Below are positions 1 to 9,500 of a stretch of 20,171 bases of DNA, in pieces. Each line of letters starts with the position of its first letter. Positions within the stretch are counted from its first letter, which is position 1. The notes beneath the pieces were generated by a model, which was given only the letters and a program-made list of their open reading frames with translations, did not search any database and was not told the DNA's origin. The position numbers were made by a program, and so were the translations under genes. The DNA is from Azolla pinnata (Eukaryota; Streptophyta; Polypodiopsida; Salviniales; Salviniaceae): NCBI GenBank assembly GCA_037176905.1, contig JBBBWG010007336.1, forward strand, positions 1-20,171, written 5' to 3'.

Positions 1-258
1 CTTCTCTCTTCCCTTCTCTCTCCTCTCACTTCTCTCTTCCCTTCTCTCTCCTCTCACTTCTCTCTTCCCTTCTCTCTCCTCTCACTTCTCTCTTCCCTTC
101 TCTCTTCTCTCTTCTCTCTTCTCTCTCCTCTCTCCTCTCTCCTCTCTCCTCTCTCCTCTCTCCTCTCTCCTCTCTCCTCTCTCCTCTCTCCTCTCTCCTC
201 TATTCTCTCTTCTCTCTCTTCCATCTTCTCTCTTCTCTCTCTTCCCTCTCTCTTCTCT
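1..258. repeat. Pyrimidine-rich minisatellite/microsatellite
   Basis: The first 84 bases are three exact copies of a 28-bp CT-rich unit, followed by a partial fourth copy. From about 124 to 203 the array changes to a 7-bp unit (CTCCTCT), then to irregular CTCTT and TTCC runs up to about 258. One strand is almost purely C and T. This is simple-sequence DNA with no coding content. The array may extend to the left of the window. Confidence 0.93.
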
Positions 259-1369
259 CTACTCTTGCCCTGGTTCTTGCTCCGGAATCCTCTCGCTCTG
301 CTCTAGAATCTCTTTCAAGATGCATCTGAAGCCTCCACAATGTCCTTGGTCTACTTACATGCATAAATACTCTTAATCTTCTCGTCCCATGTTGACAGTC
401 TCAACAAACATCGTATTCCATGAGCTGATCAAAAGGATGAATGATGCTTCATCATCATCTGCTTCTTCTTTTGATCACCTTTAAATATTTGATTGTCTGC
501 ATTTAGGACATCAATTCTCCTTATTGTCCTTTCTTATCCATTTTGTACACCGTTGAATAGTTTTAGTCACGCTTTTATGTGCATACTGGTGGAAGACGTG
601 ATATATCTTCTGCTCCTTATCACAAGGTTATCCCATGGGATTACCTCGATGAGAATGCATTTCATATGTATGAGTGAAAATTGTCGTTTCTTTATCCTCC
701 TTATGATTAGCTTTGGATTGTCTCAACAACAAAATATTTGTCAACGGTTATCTAATAATGAACAAGGATAATAATTGATAAGAAGAAAAAGGTAGAAAGA
801 GGGGCTGATTTTACCTGATCACACCTAATGGCATAGAGAGATAATTTGTGTCTCATACCACGACAAGAGATATTATACTTTGACTTATAAAGGACTTGCA
901 AGATGGTTCACAGGAGCTTTGTGACACTGATAGAGTCAACATCAAACACTTAATGATCCGGAGATGTAATTAACCTCTTTTTATATCAAGAGAAAGAATA
1001 AGTTTCAATGCTAGAAGACAAAAACACTCAAGATATACTCATAGATTGAGTTGGGTCAAGTAAAATATAAAACCCTATGTATGTTAATGAGCATGTTTAT
1101 AAACAAAGAAAAAGATTACATGGTGTGTACATAGTACTCAATAGCATATATTTAATATATAAATTAAATCTTCTTTTTATAAGAAAGCAAAGATACAACT
1201 TTGTGCATGCGGGAGAGTGAGAGATTTTGTCTGAATGTTTTACTAGCTCTTTGAACACTCTCTTATAATAATAAATAGATATTACAAAATTTAATGTAAA
1301 GAAAAAAATTATATTTGAATACGATGAGTTGAATGAGTATGTGATAGTAAAGAAAAAATATTCGCTTGC
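259..1369. other. AT-rich intergenic DNA, no gene seen
   Basis: No reading frame here looks like a gene; the longest, of about 92 codons at 493-771, has no recognisable motif. The right-hand part (about 1080-1369) follows the end of a minus-strand copia relic, where a 3' LTR would lie. I could not find a matching second LTR or a clear TG...CA boundary, so no LTR is called. Confidence 0.5.
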
Positions 1370-2180
1370 ATCATTCGACTACAAGTGTCACAAAAGTCAA
1401 ATTTGGGCAATTGACAAGCTTTTGTTGAGGTTATTGACAATACTATTGTTGGTTAACATCTTGTCAAGTTTGATCAATTGGCGAGTGATACAAATACAAC
1501 CGTAATGATATTCGACTTTAATATGTTTAGATTAGGAGTGATGCACCTAGTTCTTTATTAACATAATTCGATTTGTTTATAATACTTGTAAAACGTCAAA
1601 GTTGAGGCCCAACTTGATCAGTCAAAATATTTATTACAAGATCGTCGAGTCACAAGGCCCCTTTGTAGGCTTAGAGAGTTGCATTGATATATTCTGCCTT
1701 AGTTGAATATGTGCTTGCATATTCATGAATTATCTAATGTTGAGAAATTTTTTGCCCCTTTATGAACATAGTGTGAAACATACCGACAAGTGTCGGGAGA
1801 TCCAATATAATTGAAGTTAGTAAAGTCATAGAAATAATAGTCAAAACCTTGACTATTATCAAATGATAATATGCACCTTAGAGTGCAAGAAATGTATTTC
1901 AATATATATTATATAATACCCAACATGATCGACCAAGATTGTGTGTGAATTGGCCCATGAGTTTCACAACATAAGTGAGATCAGGTTTGGTTGCAACCAG
2001 AATGCAAACAAATGTCGAGGCATAAAAAAATGTTTACATTGATGAATTCTTGGAGTTTGACATTGGACAAACATATATTTGACGACAATATTGGAAAAGG
2101 GTTGATTTAAAATCAATCGTTTGAAACCATTTAAGGACCTTTGTTAAATGGTTTATATGAGTTATCACAACAATATTAAT
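1370..2180 (-). mobile_element. Decayed Ty1-copia pol 3' end (RT C-terminus to RNase H)
   Basis: Read on the minus strand through several frameshifts and stops, this stretch follows the C-terminal order of a plant copia polyprotein. A piece like the YIDKVL..F segment lies near 2150-2170 and a CPMSN-like segment near 2060-2080. KPDLTYVVKLMGQFTHNLGR (about 1921-1990) corresponds to the family's RPDI.YAV...SQFM.NPG.. segment. STYSTKAEY near 1700 corresponds to the RNase H LSTTEAEY motif, and TKSL-like residues near 1400-1430 to the C-terminal ADI.TK.L region. The frame is broken many times, so this is a dead relic. The family assignment rests on motif order, not on alignment scores. Confidence 0.65.
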
Positions 2181-2856
2181 TTAGTGATCTAATTGAAAAT
2201 CTCACTCGACTTACTAACCCAAACTTTTATTGTTACGGTTTGTGTTCATTTTTCTTCAAATTCTTGTAGGTAAGCTTACCGTCAAGTATGACGTTTAAGC
2301 TAGAAGCATAAAAAGTGTTCTCATGTGTTCTATATGCTTTAAAGGAGCAAAAGTGTTCATATCTTATCATTAATTGTTATACATAGTTAATTAGTTGAGA
2401 GAAGATTTCCTTATATAAATTGATTTAAGCCTCTAAGTTCTTTCATGTGAAGATCGTAAATATTTCACACGAGGAATATTATGGTTGTCAATTTTTTTTT
2501 TCTTGTATGCCTTAGTTTGGCCGAGTAAGTTGGGTACATGACTAGGAGCATTTGAATGATAAATTGTGATATGATTTATTTGAATGGTAATCTATGCTTG
2601 TCTATCCATTGTCTTCCACTCCACAAAATACATGTACATATACACCTTGGACCCGAAAAGAAGTGCATACAGATACATACATCATTGCACACATATCACC
2701 CATATATATATAGAAAGCATAATGGGAACAGAAAGTTGTGTCTAGGACATAAGATTGTAATGGTATTTTCATACTGGGAACAAAACGTTGTGCCTTGTGA
2801 CATAACATCTTTATAGTAGTAGGATAGATTGAAGGTAATAATTTGAAAACATTACA
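2181..2856. other. AT-rich intergenic DNA with a 54-bp imperfect duplication
   Basis: No gene is supported. Two similar segments sharing TGGGAACA..AA.GTTGTG occur near 2722 and 2776, spaced 54 bp apart. The two short overlapping frames here (2556-2816 plus and 2602-2886 minus) lie on opposite strands over this duplication and show no protein motif. Confidence 0.4.
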
Positions 2857-2985
2857 GGGAGAATTACCAAAAACAATGCCTAGCAAAATTATAAATTACA
2901 TTTTTAACGCCTGCTAAAATTAAACGTTACAAATTAACGCCTAGTCTTACTACTGCTATCCCCTAATCAGCATTCGTTTAGAGTT
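2857..2985 (+). mobile_element. MITE-like element, left end only (copy A)
   Basis: It begins GGGAGAATTACC, followed by AAAAACAATGCCTAGCAAAA and an AT-rich body with repeated AACGCCT. It matches the left end of the fuller copy at 3959-4375. No right terminal inverted repeat is visible downstream, so this is a truncated or solo end. The right boundary is approximate. Confidence 0.55.
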
Positions 2986-3587
2986 TTCTTCAAAGACCGC
3001 GATATCCTTTCATGATAATAACATGTTTTATTTAGAAATTTTAAAGGACAAAGTTTTTTTCATCGAACTTCTTGATAAGAAGATAAAGATATGATGAGGA
3101 AGCAATTTCAATAGTTAGATGAGTTGATTAAACATATATTAGTGACGAAAAGGATGCATATTGTCAGTTTAGTTGGGTCTAATTTTTTAGCGTGAAATAT
3201 GTGAAGAGAATCAAACTTATAAGTTACAAATTGCAATGTTTTAATAGTTTGACTTGATTTCACTTAAGTGAGTCGAGTAAAATCAATAACATTTGAAGAA
3301 ACATTTCATTGGGTCAAAATGATATCAAGGTATTGATCTCCAACCTCAGTCTAATAATAGATGTTAAAAGTAAAAAGACCTAAAACATATACAAGTGATA
3401 GAGCAAGGTTTGAAGAAAAAAGAAATAAATATATATAAGTTAGAGCACAATGATATATTTTTATTAGAAACCAAAACAAGTATAGAAAGCATTTTCGAGT
3501 ATACCGGTAACATATACAAGTCAAACTTTAAGTGTAGAATATACGAGTGAACTCTCCATTTATAGCAAAATTTACAACCTTTGCATG
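2986..3587. other. AT-rich intergenic DNA, no gene seen
   Basis: Stop-dense in all frames. The 97-codon minus-strand frame at 3364-3657 is Tyr-, Leu- and Phe-rich, shows no domain, and partly reads a short duplication. Nothing here is supported as functional. Confidence 0.4.
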
Positions 3588-3655
3588 TTAGAGGATATGT
3601 AAGCACCTTTATGTAAGTTAGAGCACAATGATATGTAAGCACCTTTATACCTATC
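3588..3655. repeat. 36-bp direct duplication
   Basis: GATATGTAAGCACCTTTAT occurs at 3594 and again at 3630. A further partial copy of the linking GTTAGAGCACAATGATAT segment lies upstream near 3440. It is a small local duplication. Confidence 0.7.
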
Positions 3656-3937
3656 ATTGCTTACGTATGACTATTTTATATAAAATAATTAAGCAAAACG
3701 ATGTTTTAATGTAATCTCTCGTAGAATTGATTTCTTAATTTTCTTTTTGCCTCTTTTTAGTTTTTGAAGGTTGAGATCACAACTTGTTATTATCTAATGT
3801 CTAGATGCGCCTTGAGGAAAGTTCCACACTAATCTAGGATAAAATAGAAAAAGAATTTTTTTATGTACTATACATATACATATATTACACACAATTTAGT
3901 GGTTTAATATATTTTCACTTGAAACATGCATTATAAG

Positions 3938-3957
3938 ATATATATATATATATATAT
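3938..3957. repeat. (TA)n microsatellite
   Basis: An uninterrupted TA dinucleotide run lies directly against the left end of the MITE-like element that follows, which suggests insertion into a TA-rich target. Confidence 0.85.
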
Positions 3958-3958
3958 A

Positions 3959-4375
3959 GGAATAATTACCAAAAAATGTCTACCAAAATATAATTTTCAT
4001 TTTAATATCTACTAATTTTTTTTTATAAATTACCGTCTACTCTTATCTTCTATTGAAAATTAATACTAAATTAATTTCCTTAATATAACATTAATTGATT
4101 TTATTCCTAATCGCTTTCCACTAAATGATCCTAATCAGTTCCCTTACTATATTCCATTAACAAAAGTTAGTAATTTTAGAATCTAATCAATTGATTAATA
4201 CATTAAATTGGTATTAATCAATTAATTGATTTGATGTTAATTGAGCTTCTAATTAAGTGATTCGGTGGTAATCAATAAATTGAGTCTTGTTTTAAAACTA
4301 GGCATTAATTTGCAATTTTTAGTAGACATTAAGATGTAATTATAATTTTGTTAGGCATTTTTTGGTAATTATCCC
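3959..4375. mobile_element. MITE-like element with terminal inverted repeats (copy B)
   Basis: This 417-bp AT-rich segment begins GGAATAATTACC and ends GGTAATTATCCC. The imperfect inversion runs inward for roughly 60 bp (AAAAAATG.CTA.CAAAAT followed by TATAATT). It has no coding capacity. The interior holds repeated TAATTGATT and CCTAATCGCTT motifs also seen in the copy at 8019. The termini are unlike any superfamily I can name with confidence, and no clean target-site duplication is visible, so the class is left open. Confidence 0.7.
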
Positions 4376-4402
4376 ATTTAATCTTGTTAGACATTAAATG
4401 GG
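4373..4402. repeat. Perfect 10-bp inverted repeat at the element edge
   Basis: CCCATTTAAT and ATTAAATGGG flank a 10-base loop. The left arm begins inside the last bases of the MITE-like element, so the hairpin straddles its right boundary. Confidence 0.8.
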
Positions 4403-6241
4403 CCTATAGTCAGGAAATATTAAGAAATATCTACATGTATTATGTTAAAGTCTTGGTCAGGTGGTCTAGTTTGAGAATATCTCCCTCAACACCTAATTTA
4501 AGGCATAGATGTGGAGGTTGTTGGATCCAATTTACTTATTTTCATGTCGAACAATTGTCGAATGAGGATGAGTTTCGATGAACTTGAAATTTTTTCATGT
4601 ATCGATTGGAGCTTCTCCCACGACTTGCAAGGTCTATCTTCTCTTTGGGCATGGTGATGTGAACTTTCTCCATCTAGGCAAGCTAAATAAAAAATCTCAT
4701 TGACAGACTTGTATAATGTTTGTCGATGAGTTGAGTTGTGTTTTATCAAGACTCATCGATGCATGTTTGGTTTTGTGGCAAATTTTCTCAACCTAACGGT
4801 GGACAACCAGCACACCCTAATCCATCTCCTTGCATAGGGCAAACTTCTAGTTAAACCATAATATTTCTGGTTTGAACCTGAAGTCAACTCGAGTGGACGT
4901 GTGCCAATAGGTTTTGCTAGATAGAATGGGCTAATCGAGTTTTGACAATCTTTCGATTGTCGATTCTTACTAATATAATTATACATACTACCCGCTTAAA
5001 CTTGAAGTTGATACGATACCCGCATTAGAATCAAGTGGAGAGCAGAAATTGCATGAACTCGACAAGTCAACGAATGAATGCGAGAGAATGGTCGCATTGT
5101 GTTAGCATACAATTTAATGTTTTAAACACAAATATATAACTGCAAAAAGAAAGAAAGAAAGATATATTATCGTCTGCTTAGGCCAAAATCACTCTTGAAA
5201 TATTGTACAATAAAATAAAACATATATGTTAATTTATACGAGCAAGAAGAGAGCTTTTGTATGTGGGACAAACCAGTTTTCCATTTTGTAAACACGGAGC
5301 CAAGATGCATCCATATTTTTTACATGGACAAAAAAGAAAAAGGATTAACGACGCAAGAAATGATCAGTATTATGTAATACCACATGCTTGGTGCACCATA
5401 AAAGCTCTTGTTAGTTGACAAATGTCTAATTAGGACATATATATTGTCCTCATTTTAAGTGTCCATTTGTGAACATCGTCTCTACAGAAAGAAACTGAAT
5501 CGTAAACACCCTTCTCTTGCTTAAATCCCTCTGCAAATAATCAAGCTATTTATACACTTGGCTTGATTAGCCTATTATACACATACTAACCAAGAATTAA
5601 GGGTCCCCTCTACAAGATTACTACGATGTCTCACAAATCAGATGGATCAAATTTACTAGAGTACCAAGATCTCTCACAAAAATCAAAATAGTGTTGTTTG
5701 AGTTGAATTTGCAGTTAAATATCTTCATGACAAGCTTGCACATTAAAAAAAGCACAAGGTATATAAGTAAGACATTCATTCTCTAGCATTTTTACCCTTC
5801 CGAATGTCACAAGAATGTGACAAATAATGTTTCAGGCTTTGCAGCTTAGCCTAAATCCTAAGAAGCCTGCACAATTAACTGCATTACCACTCCAGAACAC
5901 CATATCTTCTACACAACCCAAAACAATGTCCCTGAACAATCCAATCCATTGCACAAACAATAGAAAGGCGTTGCACACATCAGAAATCCTATAAAGGTCA
6001 AAGCAGATAAAGAAAATAAAGGCATGTTAAGTGGTTTTTTTTTACCGGGAAGCAAATAAGATCAAATTTCCGATGATAAAAGAAAAGGAGATGATACTGC
6101 ATGCCGCTTGTTATAACCTCGTAAATGTTGTACACAGGTGACAAGCAAAAAAGCCTTCCAACACTGTTATTACAGGGGGGGGGGAAAGCATCCACGGGTA
6201 AAACATATATGTTTCCACCAACCTATGCTTAGAAACAAATG
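4403..6241. other. Intergenic DNA, including the probable 3' UTR of the JmjC gene
   Basis: No complete gene is visible. Several 65-83-codon frames at 4384-4986 on both strands show no domain. The last 200-300 bases before 6241 are presumably the minus-strand 3' UTR of the JmjC gene, but I found no clear AATAAA signal. A GAAA-type short repeat lies near 5147-5160 and a 10-base G run near 6176-6184. Confidence 0.4.
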
Positions 6242-6596
6242 TCAGCTGATGATGTTCAGCGAATTTTTGATATCTTTAACTGCTCGGCTTGCAGCATACA
6301 GCATGATCTTTTTCACCTTCAGAGAAAGCACAAAAAAACAATATACAGTTGGGTACGATAATTTATAATCAAAATGCACACGAACAATCGCTAACTGGGC
6401 CACTGATTACGTACAAAACAGGGTTTGAATATGTGTGCATAAAAACGAGAATAAAGGAGATAAGAGCGCGCTCTACCTCAAGTTTGTCTTCCTTGGACAT
6501 GTGTTCTTTAGGAAGTAGACGGAGCTCATCAGTTAGCTCAACACAGTCTTTCAAGCTTTCTGGTGAAATGAAGTTGTACGAAACCATAACACAAGA
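6242..6596 (-). CDS. JmjC gene exons 11 and 12: C-terminus
   Basis: Exon 11 (6596-6477) begins [20 protein letters not shown] and ends KEDKLE, matching the family's SCIKVALDFVSPENV.EC and KEDKLEVKK segments. Exon 12 (6316-6242) encodes [20 protein letters not shown] then NIIS and TGA. Both junctions are phase 0. The family's usual C-terminus at this point supports this stop as the real one. Confidence 0.92.
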
Positions 6597-9500
6597 CTGT
6601 ATTTATAAAAATAGAATAAGAATGTGAAGGGCATGCATCAAACTAACGTAATGAAAAATGTGATGGAGAAAAACTAATTTGTAGTATTAATGAAAATCTT
6701 GTTAAACACTCACCTTTAGATTTCTAACTTGGTAAGGACAGCCTGATGGAACGAATACCGCTTCCCCCATTCGTTGTTCGAATGTCCACGGTTCTACTCC
6801 TGCACAATCAATCAATCCACTAAATATCAGAGTTCCCTATTTACTTATTTCATTCTGGTTACTAAACAAAGCCTTCAAATACACCAAAGTAGGTTGTACT
6901 TCCTGTGCACGCTAAACAGTCTAGGATTAGGAGTGCTGACCCACCATTTTTATTTGCATATTAATCCTTCTTCTTGCCATTCAAATCACTAGATGAAAAT
7001 CGTTTGTTTCACAAAAAAATCTGCCAACGCAACTCAGCACATACCCCGGTTCCAATCCACAATAAAAAGATTGTGAATTGGATATATTTTTGTTTTCAAA
7101 GAATGATTACATGTGAGGGGGTGTACACCAGAGTATCTAGAGTTTTATTCAGGCACTCTCTGACTGCTGTATCTTATTTCCACAAGTAGCTGGGTGCATT
7201 TTCCTCAGTAAAACAATTTTATACGTAAAGTTCCACAACTGGAAGATGGGGGATAAAAATAAAGAACATCTGAACACAAGGGTTCAGATTTAATAAGCAC
7301 ATTGGGGGGGGGGGTGTCACTTTGTGTTCATTGCAGGATTAATGAGCATAAAAAGCTACCAACAGCTTCTACTAGCAAGAGCTTGACATCAGACAAACAA
7401 ACAGGAAAGTCTGGGAGGAAGTCTCGCATAGAAAGAAGCTCAATGTGGCCACAAACACCATCACAAGATGAATGCCCAATACAAAGCACATCTTATGTGC
7501 TTTTTAACAGATAACCAGGAAAGACTAAACATACAAAGTCCACAGTTTATTGCAAAACGTTTGGGAGCTACACACATTTTGCAATCACAAGTAGCTGAAG
7601 AGCTAACTCCACACGAGATATATATCAAATTTAACTTCCTTGACTGCAGTGAGGAAGGTCAGATGATGTCATAAGTGATTAAATATTTTTTTAATCCTAC
7701 ACAAACATACACATAATATATGGACAGTCGCCCCCTTTGGTGCCACTCATTAATCTGAAAAGAAGATGTAGCCAATTTTCTCCCTACCTTGATTTCAACA
7801 TGGTATTAGCGCGTAGGTTCACCTAGATAGAAGAGAGGGGCAAACATAGGGAGACACACACACAACACACATAGATCTTCACACATAAACAGGGAGAGAT
7901 ACAATAAGACCGACGACGACATTCGGCGACATTCAACATCCGATGCCATCAACATGCAATGACATCTAATGGCAACCAGTGACAACCACAGGCAACCATA
8001 AACTCAAGATAAATATTAGGGACAATTACCCAAAAAATCCAAACAAATTTATTAATTACATTTTAGCATCTACAGCAATTAGAAATTACAGATTATCACC
8101 TAGTTTTATAGCTAATTGATTAATTCCTAATCGCTCCTCACTAATCGATTCTATCTTTCTCATTACAAATCGCTTCCATCTATCTCTTCTCATGGTCATT
8201 GACTCATAATCTTCCTACAACTCATTACTCGATTACTACTTCCAGCAGGCAGCCAACTTAATTTTATGATAAAATGATATCATACCTCCTAAAGACACTG
8301 TCAGATAGTATATCAGACCCTATGGGGGAGTCAACATATATATTGAAAAGCTAGGTTGTACTTCTTACAGCTACAAGTGTATTTTTTCTTTTTCACCTAG
8401 GCTATTCTAAAACCATAGTTATTTTTCTATAAAAAAAACAAATGTCCAACCATAATTTCTTAAATCTCAGGTGGTTCTCAACAAAAATATAGTGAGAGTA
8501 TCAACATGCTCACCAAACTCATCTTTAAGCCTCATTTTGTGCTCCTCTGTGAGATAAAATATCTGATCATGAATAGGGTGAACTACCTGCATAAAAAACA
8601 TAAACCAATTTTGGTAAGATTCAGATAAAAGTGCTCAAAATTATTAGAGAGACAATAATGAAAATCATTCTTTACATGAGTCACAGGCTCTTCATTGATG
8701 TGTCTGAACTCACGAAAATGCAGCTTTAAATAGGCTTGAATCTTTGGCACATCACTGCGACGGAATACATCCCAGAGCACACCTCCACTCAAGCTCTCTT
8801 CCCTCTCTGTTTATTCAAAGGAATGAAAATCCCCTCCTAATGTTACCAATGCATGTTGACAAATTAATGTTACCATTTGCCTTAGAAGAAAGATACCTAT
8901 CCGCACCTTGTTTATCGTCCTTTCTTGCCATTGCTTTTGCTCTGTTTTGGCCACCATTTGAAATCACCTGCTATGTGGAATCCCCATAACATGTGAAGAA
9001 TTGGTATAAACAAGTATAGTTTCAAATATTAGGTGAAGCAAAAAAGATAAATCTCACCTTCTCTTCATCAGAATCGAACGATGACTCTGAGGGATCGGAT
9101 GTGTCACCCCCTCCTTCATTCTCTGACTGGAGGATAATGCGGAATGCATGTGCCCCTACATTTGGAAACTCCTGACTTTGTGAATTCCCACCAATTTTCC
9201 TTCTCTCTTGGTTGACCATCTTCTTGAACAACTTCCGATACTTATCCAGCCTGCTTGATTGCCAGTCAGAAAGCATGATCTCTGTCATGTGCACGAGGAC
9301 ATTTACCTTGAAAAATAGAGACACTTCTGAGTAAGAGTTTATCAGATCCAATAATCAGTCAAAGCAGAATCTAAGCCTTTTCTTACTCAAGGTTCTGGAA
9401 AATGATTCTAATTTTCCTGAAGGGTTCAAAACTTTTGAAATTTTGACGAAAATCAAAAGCTGTATCGTTTTCAAATGTTTTGTACACTACACAATGAAGA

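Larger units (their letters stand above)
6800..8513 (-). other. 1.7-kb intron 9 of the JmjC gene
   Basis: It contains no exon-like frame on the minus strand. It holds an 11-base G run near 7303-7313, a possible copia primer-binding-site relic near 7803 and a truncated MITE-like element at 8019. Two overlapping 68-70-codon plus-strand frames (7302-7674) show no recognisable domain. Confidence 0.75.

Noticed and set aside
7302..7674. Two overlapping plus-strand frames inside the intron
   Set aside because: No domain, overlapping in different frames, and located within a well-supported intron of the opposite strand.
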